64,000 nucleotides of DNA from Mesorhabditis belari (Eukaryota > Nematoda > Chromadorea > Rhabditida > Rhabditidae): assembly GCA_958450365.1 (NCBI GenBank), contig CAUEEP010000690.1, positions 1 through 64,000 on the forward strand, in the 5' to 3' direction. Under the pieces are notes generated by a model, which worked only from the letters and a program-made list of their open reading frames with translations, searched no databases and had not been told where the DNA came from. Position 1 is the first letter of the stretch. Each line of letters opens with the position of its first letter. Of the stretch, positions 20,390 through 31,572 are shown piece by piece. A program made the position numbers and the translations under genes.

Positions 20390-20560
20390 CCGTTCTTTGA
20401 TACAATTACCTTATCACTTTGACTTTGCACGCTTATAACTTTTGACAGAGTGCTCATCAGCAGATTCGGAATCAGCGTGAAATTCGGCGTCGAATGGTAG
20501 ATGGCTCGTGTCTTTCGGCCACCACGCCCGGTTGGCATTCCCTTGTTAATATTTTTACTT
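20390..20560 (-). repeat. Inverted copy of the GACAGAGTGCTCAT repeat
   Basis: Reverse complement of the repeat at 11336-11470, including the segment that matches CATTCGACGCGGAATTTCAC. Confidence 0.65.
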
Positions 20561-20832
20561 TTGCCCACTAATTAGACACGGATTCGGCCTGGTTTGCATT
20601 GAACGGAAAAGTAGCTTTTGACTAGGTTCACGATAACTTAAATTTATGACTAATATACACTAGTTGACACTGTTTTTCTTGAAAACGTTTGTAGAGCACT
20701 TTTCCGAATGATTCCGAATAATGAAAATTATTCCCGGGTTGATTATCGGAAATTTCTGGATATTTGCCGGATTAACCCGGATTATCCAGGTAGCCCTGAT
20801 TGGAAAGTATGATTCGGCACTTGTCGGTTATA

Positions 20833-21300
20833 CAGCAGGGGTCACAACTTTGGACACACCTCGCGCGTTAAACTAGAATTTGTTCGTTCTTTTGCTAGTA
20901 AGGGCTTTTTCTACCGAAATCGACTATTTTATACAGTTTTTATCCCTTTTCATTACCTCTGCATGAATTTGGCTTTTATTTTCATTCTCATGTATTTTTG
21001 AGCTACTTTACCCGAGACACCCACTTTCTAGGGGGTCATAACTTTGGACACACTTGTTGAATACATGGTTTTCTTTAGATGCCATCAAAGAAAATCTTGT
21101 CTGACGACTTGAAGGAACGTTTGGTAGCCAATATGAGTCAAGGAATGTCGTCTAGGGATGCTGCAGAGATGTTTGGAATCACATTTTCGGCGGCTGCCAA
21201 GGTCTACCGCAAATGGAAAGAAACAGGATCGATAGAACGGAAAATTGGTGGAGGACCATGACCAAAAGTTCCCCTAAGAACTGCTACTGCTTTGGTTTCA
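20833..21300 (+). mobile_element. Tc1-type transposon, 5' part
   Basis: A TA at 20831 is followed by an inverted-repeat-type end (GGGGTCACAACTTTGGACAC), repeated subterminally at about 21032 (GGGGTCATAACTTTGGACAC). An ATG at 21079 begins MPSKKILSDDLKERLVANMS, SSRDAAEMFGITFSAAAKVY and RKWKETGSIERK, the Tc1 helix-turn-helix DNA-binding domain. A TGA interrupts at GGGP. No catalytic domain follows. Confidence 0.8.
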
Positions 21301-21669
21301 AGTCCCGAGCGAATCGTTAAATCGAGAGTCGACTGTATTTAATTGTCCCGTATCTGGCCCGTTTTTGCTGATTTTCACCAATTTTCTTACCATATCTAGA
21401 AATTCACACGACAATAATTTCCCCATCCACTATGAATAGAGATCCAAATTGTCATTTGTATCATTTACACATCATCTTATCTTCTTTACTTTGAAAACTC
21501 CCTGCTAACCTTCTTTCCTTTACTTTTTTTGATCTCTTTTCAATTAGAATGTTCTTATTTAAAATGAATTATTAAGAAAAACAAAACGATTCGTTATTTT
21601 TGATCTTTTAATTTTATGAAATTTACAAAGTCTAGTATTATGATTCAATAAATGATAATTTGAAATATA
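21301..21669. other. Spacer between two Tc1 relics
   Basis: AT-rich, with no supported feature. It may be residual Tc1 sequence of the upstream element. Confidence 0.35.
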
Positions 21670-22745
21670 CAGTGGTCCACAAATGTATTGTCCCATTGCC
21701 ATCCAAAAGTTTCTTTCGTATGAAAATCTTGCAAAATAATGATATTCCCAAAAAGTGTAGGGTATTTTGCTTACCCATAATACTCTACTTTTCAGGATTA
21801 TAAGATTTATCCGTATACATTGCAGAAAAATTTAAGTATAAAACAAAAACAATAAGTTACTTAACAAATAGCTCCACAAAAGTAATGTCCCATTTGCAAA
21901 GAATTAACAATTTTTTCAAAAAATTGATATTTGCCTGGTCCTCCTTTTGCTTTTATCGCTTCATTGAGTCGATCCGGCATGGAACCCACGAGATTTTTCA
22001 AAAGACTGGGGCGGATGGTGGCCCAAAGACGTTGAATGTGAACCCATAAGGCGGCCTTCGAATCGAATTTCTTTCCCTTGAGGCGCGACTTCACAAATGA
22101 CCACAAATGTTCAATTGGATTGAGATCCGGTGAGTAGGGAGGTGGATTGATCAATTTAACACGATTTGCCGCAAACCATCCGGGCAGACGAGCTCTGGTA
22201 CCATTTTGAAGTGTCACCAGCCGTCCCATCATCAGTCTCGACTTGTGTTTCGGGTCGTTGTCCTGGTAGAGCATCCATCCAGAAGGCATGGTTTGAGTTG
22301 CAAAAGGAAGCATTTGAGTCTCCATAATGTTCTTGTAGGCCACAGCATCCATCGTTGAGTTGACGTGAACTAATGGACCTACTGAAGTTCGTGACATCGC
22401 TCCTAAAGAAAAACAGTCAGGTGACAAAATACTAAAAAGGTTCTTACCCCAACACATTATGTTTCCACCGTTGAATTTCACGGTAGGCCGAATGTACTTG
22501 AGTGCGTATCGCTTTCCAGTCGGTCGCCGAATAAGATGGTTTCCATCCGCGTGAAATAAATTGATTTTTGTCTCATCGGTAAATAGCACTTTCGCCTAAA
22601 GACGTGTCGTCCAACTTCGGTAGGTCCGTGCAGAGTCAAGGCGCTGCTTCCGGTGCTTAGATTTTATCAGAGATTTACGGGCAGCCCTTCTTGCATATAA
22701 TCCAGCTTGATTTAATCGTCATCTGATCGTTTCCGGCGATACAAC
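21670..22745 (-). mobile_element. Tc1-type transposon, catalytic part, with intron and two stops
   Basis: The right end starts at 21670 (CAGTGGTCCACAAATGTATT) beside TA, with a related subterminal copy at about 21871. The minus-strand frame contains the DDE triad context: LFTDETKINL, YQDNDPKHKSR and SPDLNPIEHLW, ending near SMPDRLNEAIKAKGG. A 45-bp GT-AG intron (22403-22447) restores the frame between CWG and AMSRTS. Upstream, VVSPETIR and RLNQAGLYARRAARKSLIKS are broken by a TGA, and a TAG precedes AKVLFTDE. The 5' end is cut at about 22745 by cluster sequence. Confidence 0.88.
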
Positions 22746-22769
22746 CCTGTTAAATTGATCCCTCATTTT

Positions 22770-23600
22770 TTTCACCTTTTACTCTGTCTATGCATAAATA
22801 AATGCCTAATTCAATCAATAAAATCAGATGTAATAGCGTTCGACTTCAACGCTTCCTTGCATAGACTGGCACTTGTCCGTATTGTGGTGTACTTTTATTC
22901 ACACAATCGCCTTGATGGCGAAAGAAAGCGAAAGAAAGAAAATTGTTTGTCGTCGAGTGGATGATGAGGAGATCGATTGAATCGCTTCAGACTCGCAATC
23001 ATCGTTCATTTTCTAAAGGAGTAAATAATCGAATTTAAGAAAGACCAAAGAAAAACTAAAACCTATTACACAAAACTAAAAGGTTTACACTTTTTACATA
23101 GATTTTCTTTAATTTAAATGAAATTTTAATTTTAAATGAAACACTGAAAAAAGCGCGGTTTGCATAAATTTTTAGTTAAAATGCAAAGGTAAAAGTTAAT
23201 TTCTTCGCCTCGGAACGCTTTTTGAGCGGCAAACTGGACAAACTTAAAATAAAACCGCAGAGCCTTTCCACGAATAGCACGGCGAAATCGATTTGCTCAG
23301 AAAAAAGAAGGGGAGAGGAAAAGAGACGATGACGCACAGCTGAGGGGAAAGCAATGACCCGTGGGTGTTCTATACGGTCAAAATAGCTCCAGCTTAGGCC
23401 AAAAATAGCTACAATTTAAGGCCAAAATCTGGCAGAATAATTTGCAACGAGCAGTTTATTTAAATCTGTAAAATTTGCACTAAAATCTTTCGATTAAGAA
23501 AAACTTCGTTCGATTTTTTTTCGATCTTCTTTCGATCTTCTTTCGATTTCCCTTCTTCCGATTAAAACTCGGGAATCTTATTGCTTAATCCTAGATAAAG
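22770..23600 (-). repeat. Arm of a 34-kb-spaced inverted duplication (pair with 57.1-57.9 kb)
   Basis: Segments such as the complement of ATGAACGATGATTGCGAGTC (about 22990) and TGACGCACAGCTGAGGGG (about 23330) recur inverted at about 57350-57700. This arm carries a broken copy of the MNDDCESEA exon: it reads MNDDCESEAIQSISSSSTRR and then diverges into Phe/Leu/Ser codons. Confidence 0.75.
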
Positions 23601-23628
23601 CAGGCTAGTTCAATACCTATGTAAATAC

Positions 23629-23727
23629 CTTTAATTTTTTTCCCGGACAGAAGCAGAGTAAAAAGCAGGTGAGATAGCCGCCGAAAACGAGAGCTATGAG
23701 GACGATGAGAAGAGCGCGAATACACAT
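23629..23727 (-). CDS. First exon of a small membrane or secreted protein
   Basis: On the minus strand, ATG at 23725-23727 begins 33 codons (MCIRALLIVLIALVFGGYLT, then CFLLCFCPGKKLK) ending at a donor AAG|GTATTTAC. The hydrophobic stretch of about 22 residues is either a signal peptide or a membrane anchor, followed by a Cys/Lys-rich turn. Later exons were not found at lower coordinates, where the inverted duplication begins. No family recognised. Confidence 0.45.
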
Positions 23728-23939
23728 GCACGGTTGTGAGTAACAAAACGCTCGAAAATTGAGTCGTTAGTTCTCTCATCGGAACCTCTCACAGAAAAAA
23801 GGCGAATCGTTTAATCACTTCACATGTTGTGAGACCTTTTCCTAAGTTAAATGACGGGCCTTATTGGGTTGTCCCACAAAAACCCGTAGATTTTTTGTTT
23901 TTTGAAGATCTTTTTTGAATATCAGGAAACAAGACTTAT

Positions 23940-24235
23940 AAAGACGTGCCTTCTCTGAAATCTGCCATAATTGATGCCTGGAGAAAAGTAGACCAAAATA
24001 TGATCGATAAACTTGTGGCCAGCATGGATAATCGAATTTTTGAAGCGCCAAAGGGCATTTTTTACAAAATTCGATTTTTAAACATTCATATTTCAAACTA
24101 TAGTAGTATATCTAGTGTGTTTCAATGGCAAATCTAATAAGGAAAATACGATAAAACAACTTTTTGTACTATTGTTTCTTAAGAGCATAAAATTGGTAAA
24201 AAAGTCAGTGTCCATATAATTTTGTGGAGCAGTGT
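23940..24235 (+). mobile_element. Tc1 transposase C-terminal relic with one end
   Basis: The plus strand reads VPSLKSAIIDAWRKVDQNMI and then DKLVASMDNRIFEAPKG, the Tc1 C-terminal pattern (AW..I....L..LV.SM..R). The segment ends with TTTTGTGGAGCAGTGTA, resembling a Tc1 terminal repeat (complement TACACTGCTCCACAAAA). Upstream sequence carries no catalytic motifs. Confidence 0.7.
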
Positions 24236-24248
24236 ATTGAAGCACATT

Positions 24249-24478
24249 TCATTGTATAACAAGATGCATACTTTTCGAGAGGCTATTCAAGCTATTCGCA
24301 TCATAATTCTTAGTCACTTCTTTTGAGAGCATTAAATAGCCGTTACGGGATCTTCGCGAGAAAGCCAAGCATAAAACGGAATACCGAAACGAAGAATTGT
24401 GTAGACAACAGAGAGAATGATGAAAATCGAGAGAATGAAACCACGGATGCGTAGACACGTCGGCGAGAGACAAATCGC
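24249..24478 (-). pseudogene. Membrane-protein terminal exon, frameshifted copy
   Basis: After the acceptor TCAATTTCAG the minus strand encodes AICLSPTCLRIRGFILSIFI and ILSVVYTILRFGIPFYAWLS, a Cys-rich start and one long hydrophobic segment. An indel at CGCGAAGATCCC shifts the frame. The intact exon is at 58205 on the other strand. The 3' sequence to the former stop (MHLVIQ) is still recognisable. Confidence 0.7.
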
Positions 24479-24612
24479 CTGAAATTGATGGACAAAAAAA
24501 TATTTGTTTAGAATGAGACTCGAACTTGGGAACAAAAATGCAAGAGACTCGGTAGTCTAGTAGAATATCCACTCGAACAGAAACAGGCGAAGGTCAAGGT
24601 CTCAGGCCAAGG

Positions 24613-24780
24613 TCAATTCGTCAACAAGCACTCAAGCTTCAAGCTACCTCTTTTGCACAAAATCCACAGAAGGAATTCGAGGGAGTGATCATCAAATTTG
24701 TCCTTCATCTGGCACAGATGGCAAAGCGGCTTCGAACCCTGACACCAAACCTTTGTAGTGTTCTTTTTCTCATAATCAGT
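24613..24780 (-). CDS. Putative Cys-rich exon upstream of the membrane exon
   Basis: After CTTTTCACAG, the minus strand reads TDYEKKNTTKVWCQGSKPLC, HLCQMKDKFDDHSLEFLLWI and LCKRGS, ending at a stop at 24613. The C-x2-C pair and position just upstream of the 24478 exon, in the same direction, suggest both belonged to one gene, but I found no donor that joins them in frame. The exon is absent from the corresponding place at 58.1 kb. No family recognised. Confidence 0.4.
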   Translation of the reverse strand, partial: TDYEKKNTTKVWCQGSKPLCHLCQMKDKFDDHSLEFLLWILCKRGSLKLECLLTN

Positions 24781-24899
24781 CTGTGAAAAGCATCGGTGTA
24801 CTGTTTCGCAAATCCGGTTACACCTTAAAACCCAAGAAAGAGGGTTTGTACAAAATTGCCTCAAGGAAAATACGACAATTAGCTTCGAAAGTTTATGAT

Positions 24900-25440
24900 G
24901 TTCTGAGATTCCGTTGTAATCGCTTTTTATCATCACCATTTCTCTTGTCCATAAGCTATAAGCTAGTTATCGAGTTATTCATTTATCATAGGTAGTTAAT
25001 GGCCTCATTATATGCTAACGGGTTCTGGATTGGAGCTGTTCAATTAACCAAGAAGCTCATCTGGAATATATCCAATTGTTATTTATTTTTCAGTGCTCAA
25101 ATTTTGATGCAGAACTAGCGCTATTGTTATTTGCTGGATGATGTTATACATCTTTTGTATGTTTACTCTCGTTCCTGGTCACTCCACGAAATCTAAAAAA
25201 TGTGTTCTGGCATTGAAAAAGTTAATAAAAAATGAGTCCTTTGGCTTCAAGTGGTACTTGTGACTATTTACGGCATTCGAGTTAATAACTTCACTCAAAG
25301 AAACTCAAGGCTTCAAGCCTCACTCACTCAATGCTTTGCATTCTTTTCAAATTAATATGCTTAAGATTGGGAACACACTAGTGTAAGACGTGCAGATTTC
25401 TGTGACTGAAAACAGTCACAACTACCTTATAAGATACTTA
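24900..25440 (-). repeat. Composite cluster repeat, inverted copy
   Basis: Inverted relative of 15750-16480. The MDKRNGDD start at 24950-24952 is fused after seven codons to another sequence (KKRLQRN). This copy lacks the piggyBac insertion and so shows the empty TTAA site near 25368. Confidence 0.7.
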
Positions 25441-25649
25441 CGTTTTCAAAAGTCTATGACAAAGTTAACAAGGAAATTCACCTTAACAACAAATGAAAAT
25501 GACACTTTAATGCGTTGCCTAGCTATTAGCACTTCAAATCGCCAATGACTGTCATTCTCCTCAAATTTGTTTGTAACCCTATCATGAAGCCCTTTCTTCT
25601 GGTCATTTTATCAAAACCATGGAACAAAAGGCAAAAAGAGTAGGCCACA

Positions 25650-25838
25650 ATGCGACAACAAGAGCTGGTACACAATATTTCAGCTCAAGTCTGCGATCTT
25701 CTCTCTTCACTTTTGTTCAACGGCGACCAACTCGATGCAAACTGTATCACAAGTCCCTTCGAGTTCCTGAGGCTGATAAGCAAGTCAAACTCTTCAAAAA
25801 ATAGATGCAGCGTTGAAGCTAAACGCCATTTCATTTGA
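25650..25838 (+). CDS. Small conserved convergent open frame (62 aa)
   Basis: MRQQELVHNISAQVCDLLSS, then LLFNGDQLDANCITS and ending EAKRHFI. It has the same length as the frame at 13677 with about 14 substitutions and no indel. It points toward the 26453 F-box/SD-tail copy. An overlapping frame starting MEQKAKRVGHNATTRAG is not conserved. Whether it is translated is unknown. Confidence 0.4.
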   Translation: MRQQELVHNISAQVCDLLSSLLFNGDQLDANCITSPFEFLRLISKSNSSKNRCSVEAKRHFI

Positions 25839-26452
25839 TTTTGTTGATTAGAACGAAGTATTTATTTATGCATAAACAGGGTGGAATATCAGAAAAATGA
25901 CAAAAATAATATTCAAATATCACGATAAAAAAATACAAACACCGACAGCTCAATTATTTACTGCTTTACTCCAGTTTTTCACTAAAAGTCTAAAAATATC
26001 TACTTGATATTTTGTCGACATGTCGAGGACGTGTCGACATAAATGTATCACTTGATCTCATTCCTCAATAATGCGATTCCGTCTTTTCACGCATCATCAG
26101 CGGTGACCAATTCGATCAAAAATGTATCACAAGTCCATTGGCGTCTCTAAAGTTTAAAAAAAGTCAAACTCTTCAATAAATACATGCAGCGTTGAAGTCG
26201 AACGCTATTAAATTTGATTTTATTGATTTAAGAATTTATTCATGCATAGACTGAGTAAAAGGTGAAAAAATCCCAAAACTGTACTGACATATCACCATAA
26301 AACATCACTAAACCAAATCTCGTACTCAAACTTGAAATTTCGACAGGCACGTTTTTGGCAAAAAAGAGGAAGTAGGCGCCATAGACTAAATAAGTGCTGT
26401 CATAAAAGTAATCTGAAAAAATACAAAATATTGGGGCATCAACAAAAAAAAG

Positions 26453-27532
26453 TTAGAATTGAAGTGGTGAAACATATTTGGCGAAGAAAAAGGCACGGTG
26501 GTGCACATAAATACAGTCACGCCGCTCGTCGATTCTCTTCCAATAGCAATCAATTGCATCCCTATTAAGGCAATCGTCAAAACTAGAACGATCCCAACAG
26601 TAATACTTCACCCTGTGTTTTCTCAGCATTTCCATCATTGTATCCCTGATGAAAGTCCTGATGTTCGGTTCGTTGACCTGACGAATATCAGGAAAGTTGT
26701 TAATGTCAACTGTCAAATTGTTCATGTCACGTGCCATTTTACCCTGCACGATACAAGCGGCTCCTTCATTTTCACTCGGGATTCCGGAATTCAGAATCAA
26801 CTCAATTGTCGATTTCACTTTTCCGCGACGAACCCCAATCACAAATAACTCAACTTGAGTCTTCGAAAGTGCCGAATGACCTGTTGGAGAAAAATAATCA
26901 TCACGATAAATCTCCACTAAGATCATTTTGCAATTTCGAAACCTTCCATTGATCAAAGACCATATGAGTTGTTGATGTACCTCTTCCTGTGAAAAGGAAA
27001 AGATCAATACTGCTCGATCGGTGACTTCGGCTTTTAAATTCTCCAAACAATTGCTGACATGTTGCTCATAGTTCACAACTTCCAACTCGTCGACTTGTTT
27101 CAAATTCTCCAAGACCCTCTTGAGTGCCGAAAGTTCTTCCCCCTCGAAGGCGTCATTCTTCCTATCTGAAATGCACAAAACCGAACATCGTTCAACCTGT
27201 GACAAGAGAAGAATATTATGTGACAAAAGACCGAAAGGAAGCTCAGTTGATTCAGGAAATTTCATGATCGAGACCAGATCGGAGTAGACATTTGGGGGTA
27301 GACCAGATTGGCGTCGATGGTGATCCGAATAAAAATCTCGTGCTTCTATTTCGATGTGAATCAAATGGATTTGTTTTCCAAAAATCCGTGCTGGTTTCTG
27401 GAGAAGAATCCATCGAAATCTTCTGTCAACTTTCATCAATTCGGGCACATCTTTCGGGGCCAATTCATCGATTACTTCCAAAACCAGATCGTAGCAGAGT
27501 TTCCTCATCGGGAATTTGAGAAGCTTGGGCAT
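26453..27532 (-). CDS. F-box-like copy 3, original start codon lost
   Basis: At the position of the family start the minus strand has TTG (CAGATTGGCAGAACC) in place of ATG. The next in-frame Met (27530-27532, MPKLLKFPMRKLCYD) would give 359 residues and still include the F-box-like segment (DLVLEVIDELAPKDVPELMK). The middle region matches the other copies. The Arg/Ser/Asp tail is nearly absent (CWDRSSFDDCLNRDA), and the C-terminus is DCYWKRIDERRDCIYVHHRA then FFFAKYVSPLQF. In the second terminal segment (from 26412) the TGA has become TCA, so it would run on about 30 codons. Confidence 0.7.
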   Translation of the reverse strand: MPKLLKFPMRKLCYDLVLEVIDELAPKDVPELMKVDRRFRWILLQKPARIFGKQIHLIHIEIEARDFYSDHHRRQSGLPPNVYSDLVSIMKFPESTELPFGLLSHNILLLSQVERCSVLCISDRKNDAFEGEELSALKRVLENLKQVDELEVVNYEQHVSNCLENLKAEVTDRAVLIFSFSQEEVHQQLIWSLINGRFRNCKMILVEIYRDDYFSPTGHSALSKTQVELFVIGVRRGKVKSTIELILNSGIPSENEGAACIVQGKMARDMNNLTVDINNFPDIRQVNEPNIRTFIRDTMMEMLRKHRVKYYCWDRSSFDDCLNRDAIDCYWKRIDERRDCIYVHHRAFFFAKYVSPLQF

Positions 27533-28469
27533 CTCGACTGGAGGTTCTGCCAATCTGCCTGAAAATTGAAAGATTAGAAAAGAACAATCGGTAAATATAT
27601 GGCAGAAAAGTTGGCTACAAAACAAAAACAATCAACAAGGTGGGGACAAATGCGGCTTTTTAGCTAAAGTTTGATAAAATCTTTGATTTCTCTAAAACTT
27701 GTGATGATCACCTAAATGGAGCTAAAATTGACTCAAAAGATTTCAACAGTCGCTGTTTTTAAGGAAAAACCGTGTCGTAGACCAAAAATAGCTCATTTGT
27801 AATCAAAAAATGTTTTAAACTAGTAAACATGCGTTTAAAAAGAGCTGAAAGTCTATTCTAACAAGGAATCACTCGAAAAGCGCAAAATATGGCAGAAAAG
27901 AGCACCAATAACTTTCGGGAAGAAGAGAAGAATGACTTCACAACAGCAAAATCTCCTTTTTATACTATCAATTGGTCCCGTAGCCCACGATGTTGTCTTT
28001 TAGAATTTGGATGTCTCGCTCATTTTTTTTCAATTTTAATCTATGGCTCATTGAAGCTTTTCAAAGTTCTAACTTTTTTTTTCAATTGACAAAAGAAACG
28101 GGATAGTTTTGCCAAAACATTTGGTCAAGAAGCCATTTTTACGCTTCGGAACAGATTCAGAAGGAAAAGCGCTATTTTGAAACGGGAAAAACGTGTACGG
28201 TGGGGTTTTATTGTAGGATTTACGGTAGGTAGTCTCAAAAGTTTGGGAAAATATTGGAGATTTTTCTGTTGTGACTTTTGGGACTTGGGACTTTACAGAC
28301 CTTTTAAAACACAATAGCCATTAGAATTTAAAACTTAAACTCAGTTCTTCTAAAATCCTTCGAATTCTTCTATTTAAGCGGCTGCCCTATTATCAGCATT
28401 GCTAGGTTAGCGGTCTAGGTTTGCACCAGTGCCCCCAATGAGATCCCCTATAGGCGGATCCCTGAGATC

Positions 28470-28599
28470 TTCTGTTAACTTTCATCAATTCGGACACACC
28501 TTTGGGCCAATTCACCGATTACTTCCAAAACCAGATCGTAGCAGAGTTTTCCCATCGGGAATTTGAGAAGATTGGGCATCTCGACTGAAGTTCTGCCAT
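28470..28599 (-). pseudogene. F-box N-terminal fragment
   Basis: Starts ATGGCAGAACTTCAG; one C is missing relative to the other copies, so the F-box sequence (VEMPNLLKFPMGKLCYDLVL) lies in a different frame from the ATG. Similarity ends at about 28470, next to a GC-richer sequence of unknown origin (28385-28470). Confidence 0.75.
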
Positions 28600-28619
28600 T
28601 CTGTCTGAAAATTGAAAGA

Positions 28620-29160
28620 TTGAAAAGAACAATCAGTAAATACATGGCAGAAAAGTTGGCTACAGAACAAAAAACAATAAACAAGGCGGGGAGAAATGCC
28701 GTTTTATATAAAAATAGTTATTTTATGCTTTAAACATGTTCAACCAAACTGATATTGAGCTTTTTTTTAATTGAGCACTCAAAGAAGTTATGTTTTTGGT
28801 TCTGACCAAAAGTTTGGTTTTAATTTTTTTGAGGCAATTAAACTTTGACCTTTTCTCCAACTTCATCGAGCAGCCATTCGTGAATGCGTCCGAAGACTCT
28901 AAAGACTCAAAAACACTCAAAAAGCCAATTGACTTGCATGGCATCAAAAAGGAGTAACCTAGCCAGAAACAGAATCAGTGTTTGACTCCTCGTGGAAGGT
29001 TTATTCAGATTTCAGATATTATTGCTCTTGAAAGAAACACACAAAGTCTGGGCCTCTTTTGCTCGAATAGTCAACGTGAATGTAGAGCTGCAAGCTTTTG
29101 AGCTGCCAACGAAGAAATTTCCCTTTAAATACCTGGTTGCCCTTTTTCAAAGCATTCTAT
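28620..29160. other. Spacer with part of the F-box upstream block
   Basis: The first 80 bp match the family's upstream block in inverted orientation. The rest shows no supported gene; the minus-strand frame at 28723-28947 lacks splice signals. Confidence 0.4.
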
Positions 29161-31010
29161 TAGCTTGGTAAATATGAAAGTGAAAGTTTGGGTCGATGGA
29201 TTTGGTAACTAGATAAATTATTATATTATAAACATTTAAACACTATTATTACACAATGCAAATACAAAAAAAGCTACAAAAAAGGGGAAAAAGGAAAGAG
29301 GTGATGAGAATCAAAGAGAAGTGGAAGTGGAGGGAGCGGCGTCGTCGTCGTGGGGGGTTGGGGCCAGCTGAAAAGATAGAAATCCCAGTACTGAGTGAAG
29401 TAGAGTAAAGTTTTGCTTTGTTAGCGGGGCCCGGCGGATCCGAGTCGGAGGCGGACTCAGCTTCAGTGACTGCCTTCAGGCCACTCCGATTTGAAGAATG
29501 ATTTGAATCGTTCTCACTAAAGTGAAATTGCTTTGATTTGATATTAACATATTCCAACCGGTTCCACATGGTTGATTGTGATCTTCAAGGTTTTTTCACT
29601 ATCGTTGTTCAAATCGATATGCAACTCTGCATCACGCTAAATGGACAACAAAATAAATTTGAGTTACTGAAAAAATTCACTTGATTTTCTTCTGTTTTGT
29701 TCATGTCTTGTGACCAAAGCTCATTCGTTCGTCTACGATGACTGAAACTAATTATTTGTAATACTCTTATAAATCATAATACTAGTTACGAGATAAAAAT
29801 AACAGACTTTGCCACCGCTTCAGGTGTAACTGAAAGTTGTACAATAACAAGTCAAAACTTAACAAGGAACCGAATAGTACTTTTTATTTATTGATCTGAC
29901 TTCTCCACGTTGAGATATAAGCCCAATGAGGTAAACTCAATTTTTTTTAGAATTTTTCATGATTTTTCTCATGAGGCCTGTATCTCTTGGAGAAATCGAA
30001 TCAACAAACGGACGGTAGCATTCGATTTCTTGTAAAATTTCGACTTATAAATATACAACTTTCAAGAGTTAAAAGTTTTAGATAACTTTATGAAATCGGC
30101 GGTCAAAGTTGGAGACCCTAAAATTCCACCAAAAGGAAAGCCTTGGTTGACTCATCAGTTTTTTTAGAAAAATTTTTTTTGTGAGATCCATTAAAAACAC
30201 TCAAAAATGTGACAAAAATCACGTAATATTAGATTTCTTTAAATTTCAGCACGATTTGCAATTTAGAATTTTAAAAAATCCACCGGAAAACGAATGGTTT
30301 TTAGCTTATAGGACAACTGAAGGCAAAATCCAATGGTTTTCCGGTAGATTTTACCTTATAAAGAAAGTAAGGGTGAAATTTACTGGATTATTTGTAAGTA
30401 TTGCTTTCTTTATTTAATATTTTATGCAACATTCAAGAATTTAAGATTATAAAGCTTATTGTTCCTTTATATCTTCTTCAGAGTATGTCTTGTTTGGGGT
30501 TCTGGGTTTTTTCGATATTCTTACTTTTAAAATAAAAGTGTGAATTTCATTTTATATCAGAGCTCTTGAATCTTGATTCGTTATAGTTAAGAGTCTGATT
30601 TTCTGTAGCAAACAATAAATAAACGAATTAATTATATAGCAAATCTAAAATGAAAGAAAGATATAAATTTGATCATTAATTAAAAAGTTTACTTATACAC
30701 GTCTCTTTTCCAATATAAAGATGAAATTGAAGGATCAGCAGGGATTTTTGGAAAACGAATCGATTCGATTGACATCCAACTAGGAGATTGACTAGATGAT
30801 TATGATCTTTTTGACACTTACAGCTGACATCATTGTAGTCACGAAATTTCCTAAATCAATCTCTCTTCATTTCAATCTCTGTTCAACCTTTTTGAATGTT
30901 CTTCTCTTGGCATAAGTGGACAGATGGAAGGGTTGTCCACAAGTGGAATGGTTTCTTGTCGAAATTTTGTGGCCAAGTGTCACTTTTCTTTTGTGAATTG
31001 GCAAAAATTT
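29160..31010. repeat. Module copy A (about 2 kb, three copies)
   Basis: The same order of sequence occurs at 42890-44680 and 58440-59580 (copy C is shorter): a GC-rich block, a small minus-strand spliced gene, a segment with GAGGCCTGTATCTC, and a segment with ATTTTAAAAAATCCA. In copies A and B it ends in a fragment of F-box coding sequence (GGATTTTTGGAAAACGAATC) and the F-box upstream block. All three have the same orientation. Confidence 0.85.
29544..29839 (-). CDS. 3' exons of a small spliced gene, copy A
   Basis: Three minus-strand exons, 29818-29839, 29681-29741 and 29544-29636, join in frame to encode TPEAVANHRRRTNELWSQDM, NKTEENQ, then RDAELHIDLNNDSEKTLKI and NHVEPVGIC. Splice phases are 2/1, then 0/0. 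The donor of the small exon is GTCTGT here (GTATGT in copy B), which may weaken splicing. Reading frames agree in all three copies, evidence of real coding. Upstream exons were not found. No family recognised. Confidence 0.55.
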
Positions 31011-31572
31011 AAATATCTCAAAAACCTCAATGAAACCATGTATTGTAAGAGTTGCAAAAAAATGTGAGCCAAACACCCAAATTCGAGTTCTAAATGACAG
31101 CCTAGTGGGTTACGGTGCCAATTGATGGGATAAACAGAAGATTTTACGCCGGGGAAATCATTCTTCTCTTCTCCCCGAAAGTTATAGGTTATATCTTTTC
31201 TGTCATATTTTGGGCTTTTAGAGTTGTTCCTTGTTAGAATAGACTTTTATGCCTCTTTAAACGCATATCTTACTAGTTTTAAGCACTATTTTGATGCCAA
31301 ATGGCCTATTTTTGGTCTACGACGTTTTTGCTTGAAAACAGCGACTGTTGAAATCTTTTGAGTCAATTTTAGCTCCTTTTAGATGTAAGGCTTTGTTTAT
31401 TATTGTTTATGCTCTAAAGATGATCACAAGTTTTAGAGATCAAAGATTTTATCAAACTTTAGCTACAAACCGGCATTTGTCCCCACCTTGTTGATTGTTT
31501 TTGTTTTGTAGCCAACTTTTCTGCCAGATATTTACTGATTGTTCTTTTCTAATCTTTCAATTTTCAGGCAGA

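Noticed and set aside
29249..29569. 106-codon minus-strand frame MWNRLEYVNIK with a hydrophobic end
   Set aside because: It overlaps the better supported NHVEPVGIC exon in another frame. The other module copies have a GT-AG intron-like segment inside it and substitutions that do not respect this frame. It could still be an alternative product.
31495..31572. Hydrophobic N-terminal extension (FLFCSQLFCQIFTDCSFLIF) in frame with several F-box copies
   Set aside because: It has no ATG and contains two acceptor-like sites. It is the polypyrimidine-rich 5' region read in frame, so the start was placed at MAELPVEM.
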